Below are positions 1-8,127 of a stretch of 64,000 bases of DNA, one piece after another. The notes below the pieces were generated by a model. It had not been told where the DNA came from. It worked only from the letters and a program-made list of their open reading frames with translations, and searched no databases. Within the stretch, counting starts at the first letter, position 1, and each line of letters begins with the position of its first letter. Both the position numbers and the translations under genes were made by a program. This stretch comes from Singulisphaera sp. GP187 (lineage in GTDB: Bacteria > Planctomycetota > Phycisphaerae > Phycisphaerales > SM1A02). The stretch covers positions 62,001-126,000 of the forward strand of contig CAMBOV010000004.1 of NCBI GenBank assembly GCA_945869475.1, given 5' to 3'.

Positions 1-1
1 C

Positions 2-1270
2 GGCCGCACGATTCGTGCCGCCGTACTGAAGATCGATCTCGAACGCCGCAACATCGTCATCAGCCGACGCAAGCTGATCGAAGTCGAGCGCGAGGACGCC
101 CGTCGCAACTTGCTCACGCAAGTCAAAGAAGGCGATATCGTCAAGGGAACGGTCACAAATATCGCAGAATTCGGCGCATTCGTCGATCTCGGCGGTATCG
201 ACGGACTCTTGCACATCACCGACATGTCGTGGGGACGGGTCAACCATCCAAGCGAGATCGTCCGCATCGGACAAGAGATCGAAGTCAAGGTGCTCAACAT
301 CGACCGCGAGCGCGAGAAGGTTGCACTCGGCCTCAAGCAGCGCGAGCCAAGTCCATGGGAAGAGATCGAGAAGAAGTACCCAGTGGGCGCACGCGTGCAC
401 GGCTCGGTCGTCAGCCTGATGTCCTACGGCGCATTCGTTCGGCTCGAAGATGGCATCGAAGGACTCGTGCACGTCAGTGAAATGTCGTGGACCCGTCGTG
501 TGAACCATCCAAGTGAGATCGTCCAAGTGAATCAAGAGATCGACGTTGTCGTTCTTGACTTCAACAAGGACAAGCTTGAAATCTCGCTCGGCATGAAGCA
601 GTGCGAAGTGAATCCATGGGATCTCGTTGCAGAGCATTATCCCGTTGGCACCGTCATCTCAGGAAAGGTGCGCAACCTCGCCAACTACGGCGCGTTCATC
701 GAAATCGAAGCGGGCATCGACGGATTGCTGCACATCTCGGATATGTCCTGGACGAAGAAGATTGCCCATCCAAATGAGATCCTCAAGAAGGGCGACGAGA
801 TCAAGTGCGTCGTGATCGAAGTCGATCAAGAGAAGCAACGCGTCGGACTCGGCGTGAAGCAGCTCACCGAAGATCCATGGGTCGAAGCGATTCCAGGCGC
901 ATACCGCCCAGGAATGATCGTCAAGGGAACCGTCACAAAGATCACCAATTTCGGTGTCTTTGTCGAACTCGAAGATGGTCTCGAAGGACTCCTTCACATC
1001 TCCGAGCTCAGCGACCAGAAGGTCGAGAACCCGATGGACATCGTCAAGGCGGGCCAAGAAGTCGACGTCAAGATTCTTCGCGTCGACACCGACGATCGAA
1101 AGATCGGTCTCAGCCTCAAGCGCGCTCAGTGGGGCAATACCGCCACCGGTCGTGAGGATGCACCTGCGACCGAAGATGATGCGTTCATTCTTCCGCGAAA
1201 GTCGAAGCCAACCAAGGGTGGAATGGATAGCCACGGCGCCCTCGGTACGGACAAGATTCAACGCGACTGA
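2..1270 (+). CDS. rpsA: 30S ribosomal protein S1, 3' part (5' end outside window)
   Basis: Open from the window edge in frame 2, so the start lies upstream; 422 residues are visible. S1 binds mRNA on the 30S subunit and helps load structured messages. After the tail of one S1 repeat, four complete S1 OB-fold repeats follow, at about nt 122-330, 380-600, 638-860 and 905-1120. Each opens with a G-x-V-x-G-x-V pattern, has the GAFV(D/E/R)L core and closes with a L(G/S)(L/M/V)K element; DGLLHI(T/S)DMSW is repeated in the first and third, and HPSEI recurs. An acidic and basic tail of about 50 residues follows. A TTG codon at 110 could be taken as a start, but the reading frame runs on upstream with typical S1 sequence, so that codon is internal. 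Confidence 0.97.
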   Translation, partial: GRTIRAAVLKIDLERRNIVISRRKLIEVEREDARRNLLTQVKEGDIVKGTVTNIAEFGAFVDLGGIDGLLHITDMSWGRVNHPSEIVRIGQEIEVKVLNIDREREKVALGLKQREPSPWEEIEKKYPVGARVHGSVVSLMSYGAFVRLEDGIEGLVHVSEMSWTRRVNHPSEIVQVNQEIDVVVLDFNKDKLEISLGMKQCEVNPWDLVAEHYPVGTVISGKVRNLANYGAFIEIEAGIDGLLHISDMSWTKKIAHPNEILKKGDEIKCVVIEVDQEKQRVGLGVKQLTEDPWVEAIPGAYRPGMIVKGTVTKITNFGVFVELEDGLEGLLHISELSDQKVENPMDIVKAGQEVDVKILRVDTDDRKIGLSLKRAQWGNTATGREDAPATEDDAFILPRKSKPTKGGMDSHGALGTDKIQRD

Positions 1271-1302
1271 TCGCACCACTCAGCTCCTGCGTATGTTTTT
1301 CA

Positions 1303-1342
1303 CACACGGCTCCACCTCACAGGGTGGGGCCGTGTTTTTTTC
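1303..1342 (+). terminator. Rho-independent terminator of rpsA
   Basis: A 12-13 bp stem with one mismatch (arms at 1304-1316 and 1323-1335, loop CACAG-like) is followed directly by seven T residues at 1335-1341. It lies 33 nt after the rpsA stop codon. Confidence 0.9.
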
Positions 1343-1706
1343 GACATGAGCGAGTGAACACACGCGCGGCGCGCTCACGCACATCTCTTCATTGCAAAAG
1401 CAACGACGGCCCACGATAAATCGCAGGCCGTCGCGCTTTTCGGCACATCCTGCACTCGCATGCTGGGACGTGTCTCCCCATCCGCCCTGCCGCCCCCCGA
1501 AGGGGGGTTGCTGGTTCCGAAAAAGGCGTTTGTGTCAGAGTATTGCCAAGAATGAAAGAATCGTCAGCAGCGCAAGCCGCGTTCGTGTGACCTCGTATGG
1601 GATGATTCGGTGTATCAACATCGCAACACTCGTATCTTCTGGTATCTGCTGGCTCGTCTCACGAGCACCCACTCTGCTTGGCTAGATCACACGCGTGACC
1701 TCCCCG
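1343..1706. other. Non-coding gap after rpsA with two further hairpins
   Basis: No convincing gene in this stretch; a 97-codon open frame at 1392-1685 looks like chance. It holds a second hairpin with 7-bp arms GACGGCC/GGCCGTC (1405-1411 and 1426-1432) followed by GCGCTTTT, which may be a weak second terminator, and a C6-GAA-G6 hairpin at 1493-1507. The right end carries the promoter of the next gene. Confidence 0.5.
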
Positions 1707-1712
1707 TACACT
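1707..1712 (+). promoter_or_regulatory. -10 element TACACT, leaderless start at 1719
   Basis: TACACT ends exactly 6 nt before the ATG at 1719, and no Shine-Dalgarno is present. It supports ATG 1719 over the in-frame GTG at 1695. Confidence 0.65.
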
Positions 1713-1718
1713 TGCAAG

Positions 1719-3533
1719 ATGGCGCGGATTCGTCGACTTGCCACCTTTTGTCACATTTTTTTGATCGTTTTCTGTCATTGCGGCTTTGCTCAGTCGCCGA
1801 GGGCAGAGGCAACACTCCACGCCTGGCAGAGATGTCGAGAGTGGGTAAATGTTGGCGATATTGGCAATGACAGCGGAGATTTGACCATTAAAGAGTGCTG
1901 GGCGGCGGTGGTCATCCTGCGCCTCGATGGACGGGTCGTCGGTGTCGGCGAGGCGCATGACTCGCTGCCCATCGCGCACGCCATGGCGGCAGCCCTGCTC
2001 GATGCGCGGCAGCGCAGTTCAAATTCGAAGGCCGAGTGGCGCGAGACGCGCTGGCAACGCATGACGCTCGAACTCGAACTTGCATCAAAGCCTGAACCAC
2101 TGATCGGTGCCGACTACGCGCAAGCGGGTCAAGAGATCGAACCCGCACTCGACGGGATCGCCGTGCGACGTGGTGATCAGTGGGCTCTCGCATTTCCAAG
2201 CGTGCTTCAGTCACTCAACGCAGCGAGTTCTCCAGAACAAACGCTCCTCTCACTTGTACTGCAACTCGGATTGCCCGCGCGTGAACTCGCTGAACTCACC
2301 ACGAGCGAGAAAGTTGGACTCTACCGATTTCAAGCGACTCGCATCGTGCAACCAGCGGCGATGATGACGCCGACACTTGTCGTGCGAGGTGGGCACATTC
2401 ATCGACCGCTGACTCCCAAGAGCGCGCGCGCGCGGGCCGATGAACTCGCCGACTCGATTGTCGAATGGTTTGATCGTTCGATGATTCAGCCGCGGGTAGC
2501 AGGCGAGGCGCAGCCAGCGGGCGAACTTGCAGCGCTCAGCGCGCTTGGCATTCGCGGTGATTACTTACCAGCAGAAGGTGCAGATGCCTCGCTCTGCGCG
2601 CCGCCAGCAGAACAAGCGCTCACTGCCTACGCACTCGCGCGATTCGCAACACTCAACGCGACCACGAGCCCGCTCACCGCGCGCGCACGGGCGCTCTCGC
2701 TTGAGATTCTCACGGGGCTTGCAGACGTTTCGGAGGTCGAGAGTGATCCGCTCTGCGATCGAAAATCACTCGCGTGGATCGTGATGGCTGCGCTCGAACT
2801 CATCGCAGATCTTGCGAGTTCGCCGAAGGCTCAGGCTCTTTCGGTGAAGGCAATCGACGCGCTGAAGAGTGACGGCATCCAAGGAGACCCACTCGAGCGT
2901 GCGCTCGCCGCCGCCGCGTTCGCCGCACTCGACCACGCCGGCCGACCCGCAATGGATCACGCGCTTCTTGTGCAGCAGGTCGACACTCTGTGGCAACAGC
3001 AGTCGCGCGCGCAACTCGTCGGAGTGCTCGGATGGATGCTGCTTGCAGATCAACATCTCGGCAGCAGCGTGCCGGCGCACGCCGAACTCGCCCGTGCGGC
3101 CCGCGCCGCGCTCTCACGTGCGCAACTCGGAATGGATGCGGCACAGGAGGTGCCGGCGGCGGCGAGCCTTCCTCCAGACCTCGTGGGCGCCTTCGCCCTC
3201 TCTGGCACCGGAAGTCAGGGTGCCACCGCTCAGTCAGCTCGGCCCGGACATGCCCTTGCCCTCATGCTCGCCGACCCTGCGATGACCCCTGTTGGCGAGC
3301 AGTTCCGAGCGCGCGCGATGCAGGTTGGGCTCATCCGTTTTCTCTCACAGCTCACATATGACGACGTTTCTTCATATCTCGCGCCCGACCCTCGGCGCAC
3401 GAATGGCGCGATTCGCACGGCACCCTGGGATTCCCGCGTCGCCGTCGCCGGAAATGCGATGGCACTGCTCTGCCTCAAGGAGTCGGCGGTCGCCCTCGCC
3501 CAAATCAATTCGGTGCTCGAATCGGCGCGCTAG
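1719..3533 (+). CDS. Secreted protein of unknown function, 604 aa
   Basis: I do not recognise a named family with certainty. The N-terminus (MARIRRLATFCHIFLIVF, ending FAQS) is a typical Sec signal peptide, so the protein is probably exported. Residues about 55-230 contain GVGEAHDS, an LELEL strand, a GxxxRRGDQWALAFPS segment and a GLPARELAEL stretch. Their order recalls the AMMECR1 fold, but this is only a weak inference. The remainder is Ala/Leu-rich and helical, with regularly spaced helices as in alpha/alpha-toroid or HEAT-like proteins. The start is set at ATG 1719 because the signal peptide begins there and a TACACT element ends 6 nt upstream. It stands alone between the rpsA terminator and the next gene, which begins 28 nt after its stop with its own promoter and RBS. 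Confidence 0.75.
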   Translation: MARIRRLATFCHIFLIVFCHCGFAQSPRAEATLHAWQRCREWVNVGDIGNDSGDLTIKECWAAVVILRLDGRVVGVGEAHDSLPIAHAMAAALLDARQRSSNSKAEWRETRWQRMTLELELASKPEPLIGADYAQAGQEIEPALDGIAVRRGDQWALAFPSVLQSLNAASSPEQTLLSLVLQLGLPARELAELTTSEKVGLYRFQATRIVQPAAMMTPTLVVRGGHIHRPLTPKSARARADELADSIVEWFDRSMIQPRVAGEAQPAGELAALSALGIRGDYLPAEGADASLCAPPAEQALTAYALARFATLNATTSPLTARARALSLEILTGLADVSEVESDPLCDRKSLAWIVMAALELIADLASSPKAQALSVKAIDALKSDGIQGDPLERALAAAAFAALDHAGRPAMDHALLVQQVDTLWQQQSRAQLVGVLGWMLLADQHLGSSVPAHAELARAARAALSRAQLGMDAAQEVPAAASLPPDLVGAFALSGTGSQGATAQSARPGHALALMLADPAMTPVGEQFRARAMQVGLIRFLSQLTYDDVSSYLAPDPRRTNGAIRTAPWDSRVAVAGNAMALLCLKESAVALAQINSVLESAR

Positions 3534-3537
3534 TGCC

Positions 3538-3555
3538 TATCCTCTCTTCTGGAGG
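3538..3555 (+). promoter_or_regulatory. -10 element TATCCT and Shine-Dalgarno GGAGG for the gene at 3562
   Basis: TATCCT at 3538-3543 is followed by GGAGG at 3551-3555, 6 nt before ATG 3562. With initiation about 6-7 nt after the -10 the leader would be only about 12 nt and would begin almost on the Shine-Dalgarno. This is a leadered counter-example to the leaderless starts elsewhere in the window. Confidence 0.55.
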
Positions 3556-3561
3556 TTTGCC

Positions 3562-4683
3562 ATGGCTACGACCGTTCACTGGATTCCCCGCGCGACACTC
3601 ATCGGTGCACTACTGACAGCAGCGGCGGGTGCGACGCCACCGGTGCCGCCCACGACCACCACGCCCACCACGCCCAAGGCCGCCGCGCCGACAGCGAAAG
3701 CGCCCGCACCTGTGAAGGCGCCGCAGACTCCACTCGCGCAGGAGTCTCCCACTGCCACATCGGGTGAGTTGCTCAGCGACGCGCCCGACATTCTCTTTGG
3801 GTTGATGCACACCGAAATCACCGTCGACTTTGATGAGACTTCAGCGAAGGATGCGCTCAACTACATCCAAGAAATTCTCCAAGCGCAGATGCTCGTGCGC
3901 TGGCAGAGCGACAAGAATCCAACGGGGATGGATCCCGCCGAACTGATCACGTTGAAACTGCAGCGGGTGTCGGCGCTCACTGCGCTTGAATCGGTGCTCG
4001 AACAACTTTCGACTGAAGACTCATGCACGTGGCAATTGCGCCGCGGATTTCTTGAGGTTGGCACGAAGGGGAATCTCTCGCGACCAGGCGCGCGCGAGAC
4101 GAAGCTCTATCCAATCAAGGATCTGATGTACGAAGCTCCATACTTCGACAACGCTCCGAATTTTAACATCGATGCCGCGTTCAATCAGGGCAGCGGCGGA
4201 GGCGGCGGAGGAAACGGCGGCGGCGGAGGCGGTGGTGGAATGGGTGGCGGCGGAGGATTCGGCGGCGGTGGCGGCGGATCTGGTGGTGGCGGTGGCGGAG
4301 GCGGCGGAAACTTGTTCGGCAACGCAGGGGCTAGCCCAGAGCGCGAGACCGACGCCGCAAAGGCGAGCCGACTCATCGAACTCATCAAGACACTCGTCGA
4401 ACCCGAAGCATGGATCAACGATTGGGCGTTCATCGACTACACACAAGGATGCCTCGTCGTGCGTGCGCCTGACTTCGTGCACCGCTCGCTCGGGGGCTAT
4501 GACTTTCTTCCCCCACCACGCATGGTGAATCAGAGCGGCACTGGACGGTACGTCTCGATGAGCGTGCCGATGAGTTTCTCGCAACTCCGTGGATTCACTC
4601 CTGCGAGTGTGAGTGGATCGGCTGGCGGAAGCGGTTTTGGCGGAAACGGGAGCGGCGGCAGCGGAGGCGGACCGACCCCGTGA
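3562..4683 (+). CDS. Secretin/TonB short N-terminal (STN)-like protein with poly-glycine tract
   Basis: 373 residues from ATG 3562, set by GGAGG 6 nt upstream. The order is: a hydrophobic N-terminus that looks like a signal peptide, a Pro/Thr/Ala/Lys linker at about 30-70, then a region (about 75-200) built on the pattern VDFDETSAKDALNYI ... LVRWQ ... LKLQRVSALTALESVLEQL. That pattern resembles the STN-like domains that planctomycetes carry in many periplasmic proteins. A nearly pure Gly tract with scattered Asn, Met, Phe and Ser follows at about 211-250, and a second short Gly/Ser tract ends the protein. Role unknown; the domain usually packs against secretion or TonB-type channels. The next gene starts at GTG 4680, overlapping the stop by 4 nt, so the two are probably co-translated. 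Confidence 0.7.
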   Translation: MATTVHWIPRATLIGALLTAAAGATPPVPPTTTTPTTPKAAAPTAKAPAPVKAPQTPLAQESPTATSGELLSDAPDILFGLMHTEITVDFDETSAKDALNYIQEILQAQMLVRWQSDKNPTGMDPAELITLKLQRVSALTALESVLEQLSTEDSCTWQLRRGFLEVGTKGNLSRPGARETKLYPIKDLMYEAPYFDNAPNFNIDAAFNQGSGGGGGGNGGGGGGGGMGGGGGFGGGGGGSGGGGGGGGGNLFGNAGASPERETDAAKASRLIELIKTLVEPEAWINDWAFIDYTQGCLVVRAPDFVHRSLGGYDFLPPPRMVNQSGTGRYVSMSVPMSFSQLRGFTPASVSGSAGGSGFGGNGSGGSGGGPTP

Positions 4684-6695
4684 GATTTCGGTTGGGTGTC
4701 ACGTGGTGGGGCTTCGCATCGGTCGCCATCGCGCTGACGTTTCTTGGGCTCGCGTTCATCGACACGACGCGACTCGCGCAGTTCTTCACGCACGAACTTC
4801 TCGCAACACGCGCGCACGTCGCGATTCGACCCGTCACGATCGAAGGTGCGCAGCTCTTTCGACTCGCCTGTGTCGCGGCGGCACTCGCATGGCTCGCGAT
4901 CCCGAGGCTTCTTCGAGGGGCGAGCACTTCACAACAACCTGACACGCCAGTTGCGTTCTCTCGCCGCACACTGCTGCTCGTCTGCGTTGTGCTGCTGCTG
5001 GGTGTGACCGAGCGTGTCTGGCGACTCAGTGAGAGTTTCTGGTTCGATGAGATCTCGGCACTGCTCGACTACGCGCAGTACGGTCCCGGAGCGATTGTCG
5101 GCACCTACTTCGTTCCATCGAATCATGTACTTCACACGCTGCTCTGCTGGTGCACGATCTCGCTCGCAGGTGGAGCGAGCGAACCACTCCTGCGACTGCC
5201 TGCACTTCTTGCGGGGCTTGCAGCGATACCCACGATCGTGCTGCTCGTGCGCGAGTGCGCTCGTTGGCAAGGTGCTCGCGCGGGAACGGCGATGGCAATT
5301 GGTTGTGCCCTCGCGACGCTGAGTCCGATCATGGTGGTTGAATCGGTCGAGGCGCGCGGCTATTCGATGATGATTCTCTTCGCCTCGCTCGCCTCGTGGA
5401 ACTACCTGCGCGCGTGGCGCACCGGAGCGACGAGTGCGTGGATCTGTTACTCGATCGTCTGCGCTCTTGGTGTGTGGGCGCATCTCACCTTCGTCGTACT
5501 TCCAATCAGCCACGGCGCGATTGCCCTGTGGTTCGTCGTGCGCTCGAGCAGTTCGCCGCACGATCGAATCGCGGCACGGAGGGCACTGCTCGCGCTTGTT
5601 CTTGCAGCCATCACAGCGTTTGCAGTGCTCTCTCCCCTGCTTCCAGATTTGCTGCGCATTCGCAGTGAGTTTCAGGCGCTCGACGGAAACGAACCATCGC
5701 TCTTCTCGCGCGAGGGACTGCACGTCTTGCTTGGACTCGGCGCGTCGTGGACGCTCTGGTCTGCCCCACTTGGTCTGGGCCTTTTTCTGCTCGGTCTCAA
5801 GGGTGCGGTCAGCGATCGCACGCGACGATTTCCACTTACCGTGACACTGCTCGCCCTGCCGCTCATCGTCGTGGGCACATCATTCGCGGGCAGTTGGATG
5901 TACGCACGATTCGCACTCTTCGCGATGCCCGGCGTCTTGCTCGCGATGACGCTTGGGCTGTGCGACCTTCGCACGAAGCGATTGATGACCCTCGTCGCCG
6001 TCGTGCTCGCAGCTGCATGGACCACTGACATCTGCACCCTTGCAGCCAAGCAACCGATTCGAGATGCGGTGCTCTTCATCCGCGAGCAGGATCGTTCGCT
6101 CACGACGATCGCGAGTGCTGGACTCGCTGACAACGTCGTCGCCTACTACGGTGTTCTCGCTGGTTTCGATATCCGAAATGCAGGAACCGGAGGCAGCAAC
6201 CTCGACACGCTCGCACGCGAAATCGGCTGGCTGATCGTGCTCTATCCAGAGTCGCTTACTGAACAGGGTCGCGCCGCGCTTGAGCGCGACTGGTCACTCG
6301 TGCACACTTTTCGAGGATGGGTCGACTGGACCAACGGCGACGTGCTTGTTTACTGCCGGAAGCAAGTTGTCACGGCGCGCACTGCCACGCCGCGGGACAC
6401 CTTCATCCGCGGCGACTCTGTCTTTCTCGTCCCCTCGCTAATCGTGTCGAAGGGCGACGACCGGATCTTTTCTGCTCGCGACGATCGCTGGGTACATGCC
6501 AAAGATCAATCCCACGGCCGCAGCAACTCCAAAGCTCACGATGATCGACCAAGTCGTGATGACGGGTTGCAGCGAGAAACCCCCGCCGAAAACTCCACGA
6601 AACATCGGCCATTTCTGCACAGCTGGAATGATCTCGCCGAGTCCGATCGAGACACCGATTCCAAGCGCGATCCCCAGCACTCCGCCGACCGTTGA
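4680..6695 (+). CDS. GT-C type membrane glycosyltransferase (GT39/ArnT-like), extended C-terminus
   Basis: 671 residues with many hydrophobic segments spread over residues about 10-440, the layout of polyprenyl-phosphate-sugar dependent transferases. The first lumenal loop carries FWFDEISAL, the acidic motif of the ArnT/PMT group, followed by SNHVLHTLL; a later loop has ESVEARGYS. It would transfer a sugar from a lipid carrier to a protein or glycan outside the cytoplasm; donor and acceptor are not deducible. Starts at GTG 4680 overlapping the stop of the STN-like gene (GTGA). The natural fold seems to end near residue 560 (DVLVYCRK, about nt 6363). The last 85 or so residues, rich in Asp, Arg, Ser and His, run antisense through the 3' end of the permease gene (258-nt overlap), which suggests a lost stop codon or a frameshift. 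Confidence 0.75.
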   Translation: MRFRLGVTWWGFASVAIALTFLGLAFIDTTRLAQFFTHELLATRAHVAIRPVTIEGAQLFRLACVAAALAWLAIPRLLRGASTSQQPDTPVAFSRRTLLLVCVVLLLGVTERVWRLSESFWFDEISALLDYAQYGPGAIVGTYFVPSNHVLHTLLCWCTISLAGGASEPLLRLPALLAGLAAIPTIVLLVRECARWQGARAGTAMAIGCALATLSPIMVVESVEARGYSMMILFASLASWNYLRAWRTGATSAWICYSIVCALGVWAHLTFVVLPISHGAIALWFVVRSSSSPHDRIAARRALLALVLAAITAFAVLSPLLPDLLRIRSEFQALDGNEPSLFSREGLHVLLGLGASWTLWSAPLGLGLFLLGLKGAVSDRTRRFPLTVTLLALPLIVVGTSFAGSWMYARFALFAMPGVLLAMTLGLCDLRTKRLMTLVAVVLAAAWTTDICTLAAKQPIRDAVLFIREQDRSLTTIASAGLADNVVAYYGVLAGFDIRNAGTGGSNLDTLAREIGWLIVLYPESLTEQGRAALERDWSLVHTFRGWVDWTNGDVLVYCRKQVVTARTATPRDTFIRGDSVFLVPSLIVSKGDDRIFSARDDRWVHAKDQSHGRSNSKAHDDRPSRDDGLQRETPAENSTKHRPFLHSWNDLAESDRDTDSKRDPQHSADR

Positions 6696-7766
6696 AAGCG
6701 AACCCGTCTCGACGAGAAACTGCAGCGTGATGTGTCGCCGCGTCGCACCGAGTGCGCGGCGAATTCCGATTTCGCGCGTGCGTTCAGTCACGCTCGCGAG
6801 CATGATGTTCATGATTCCGATTCCGCCCACGAGCAGGCTGATTGCGGCGATCGAGACCAACATGACATTCCAGACGAGCATCGCGCGACGAGCATTTTCA
6901 AGCAGTTCCCAGGGCACGACGATCTGCACATCGGTCAATCCAGGATGCCCCGCTTCCATGATTCGCTCGACGCGCTCCGAGACTTGATTGACAGCCTCAG
7001 TGGACGGCGCCGCCACATAAATCTCACTGAGCTGAATCTCTTCGGCGCTGAATGTGCCCGAGGTGCGCCGCTGAACAACATCGCCAAACTGCCGCTCAGC
7101 CGTTGAAAGTGGAATATGCAGATCACGATTCAGGTCACGCCCCACGAGCGCGCTTCCCGCACCCCCTGCGAATCCTTGTTGTTCGAGCACCCCAACCACA
7201 CGAAAGACCTGCTGATCGATGCGAAAATCCTGGCCAAGCGCATCGCGCGCAGGAAAGAGTTGCCGCGCCGTCTCTGCACCAAGCACTGCCACTGGAGCGT
7301 GCGTCTCGATGTCATGCTCGGTCAGATATCGACCCCCGCGCGCAACACGCAAGTTTGCAGCGATCGAGAGTTCAGGCACCGTTCCAAAGGTTTGGCTGTT
7401 GGTGCGAAACGCTCCCCTGCTGATTTCACTGCCAACGGCCTTCAACGGCACGACGAGTTTCGCGTCGGTCATCGCCGCTTGAAGCCGACGCGCGTCCTGG
7501 TACGTGATGCCATATCGCGAGATGAATGTGCGGGCTTGCGTCGAGCTCGCGGCATCGGGCGGTTTTGAACTGCGCACGATGATGTTGGTGGCGCCGAGTG
7601 CCGTGATGTCACGAAGCGCGGACTGCTTGTTACCCTCGCCGATCGACACGACCACGATCACCGCAGCAACTCCGAGAATCACACCAAGACAGGTCAGGAT
7701 CGACCGCAGCGCATGTCGACGCAGATTGCCGAGTCCGAGGCGAAAGATCTCGATAAAAAACAGCAC
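6438..7766 (-). CDS. MacB-type ABC transporter permease (FtsX/MacB family)
   Basis: 442 residues. An N-terminal transmembrane helix after RRHALRSILTCLGVILGVAA, a long periplasmic MacB_PCD-like domain (about 45-270), then the three-helix FtsX domain with TREIGIRRALGATRRHI and the closing MYPAIVASRKDPVVALRHD, all hallmarks of MacB permeases that work as mechanotransmitters with a separate ATPase. No ATPase gene is adjacent in the window. The start is taken as GTG 7766: TACGCT (7773-7778) ends 6 nt before it, and the alternative TTG at 7772 has nothing upstream. Its 3' end overlaps the glycosyltransferase frame on the other strand. Confidence 0.9.
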   Translation of the reverse strand: MLFFIEIFRLGLGNLRRHALRSILTCLGVILGVAAVIVVVSIGEGNKQSALRDITALGATNIIVRSSKPPDAASSTQARTFISRYGITYQDARRLQAAMTDAKLVVPLKAVGSEISRGAFRTNSQTFGTVPELSIAANLRVARGGRYLTEHDIETHAPVAVLGAETARQLFPARDALGQDFRIDQQVFRVVGVLEQQGFAGGAGSALVGRDLNRDLHIPLSTAERQFGDVVQRRTSGTFSAEEIQLSEIYVAAPSTEAVNQVSERVERIMEAGHPGLTDVQIVVPWELLENARRAMLVWNVMLVSIAAISLLVGGIGIMNIMLASVTERTREIGIRRALGATRRHITLQFLVETGSLSTVGGVLGIALGIGVSIGLGEIIPAVQKWPMFRGVFGGGFSLQPVITTWSIIVSFGVAAAVGLIFGMYPAIVASRKDPVVALRHD

Positions 7767-7772
7767 GCTCAA

Positions 7773-7778
7773 AGCGTA
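7773..7778 (-). promoter_or_regulatory. -10 element TACGCT, leaderless GTG start at 7766
   Basis: On the minus strand TACGCT ends 6 nt before GTG 7766; no Shine-Dalgarno is present. Confidence 0.6.
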
Positions 7779-7801
7779 GAAGATTCTGAGTGATCCGTGG
7801 C

Positions 7802-7807
7802 TACTCT
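7802..7807 (+). promoter_or_regulatory. -10 element TACTCT, leaderless start at 7816
   Basis: TACTCT ends 8 nt before ATG 7816. It lies 24 bp from the oppositely directed -10 of the permease gene. Confidence 0.5.
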
Positions 7808-7815
7808 TGCGCCCG

Positions 7816-8127
7816 ATGAATGGACGCCTTCAAGTTGCGAGCGAGCGCGAGGGGACGGCCTGCTGGATCTTCGAGATTTGCAGTGGGGCGCAGAGCGATC
7901 CCATTTCGACAATGACTCTTGCGTGGGCGGACTACGACTGGTGGTCACCCGATGGTCGCCACTCACCCTCGCGCGTTGCACTCGCGGTGGTTGAAGTGAT
8001 GCAGTGCGCGCCATCCGTTGACGGTGTGCAGGCAGTGCTTCCGGTGAAGTTCGACGCGAGCACGATTCGACGGCGCATCCCTCTGGCCGATCGACTCATC
8101 AGCGAGCACCTTCAGATTGGCTCATGA
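7816..8127 (+). CDS. Small protein of unknown function, 103 aa
   Basis: Unrecognised. It is acidic/neutral with a Trp-rich core (WIFEICSGAQ, WADYDWWSPD) and no membrane segment or cysteine motif. Codon choice matches the neighbours and a TACTCT element stands 8 nt before the ATG, which favours a real gene. It is divergent from the permease and its last 29 nt overlap the 3' end of the sensor kinase on the other strand. An in-frame TTG at 7807 is possible but less likely. Confidence 0.55.
   Translation: MNGRLQVASEREGTACWIFEICSGAQSDPISTMTLAWADYDWWSPDGRHSPSRVALAVVEVMQCAPSVDGVQAVLPVKFDASTIRRRIPLADRLISEHLQIGS

Noticed and set aside
659-1279. 206-codon antisense frame in rpsA
   Set aside because: Mirror frame of the S1 repeats; composition explained by codon structure on the other strand.
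1392-1685. 97-codon frame in the rpsA downstream gap
   Set aside because: Cys/Arg/Pro-rich without any pattern, crosses hairpins and has no RBS or TANNNT at its start.
4192-4330. Simple-sequence GGC/GGA repeat as a non-coding satellite
   Set aside because: It is in frame inside the STN-like gene and encodes its glycine tract.
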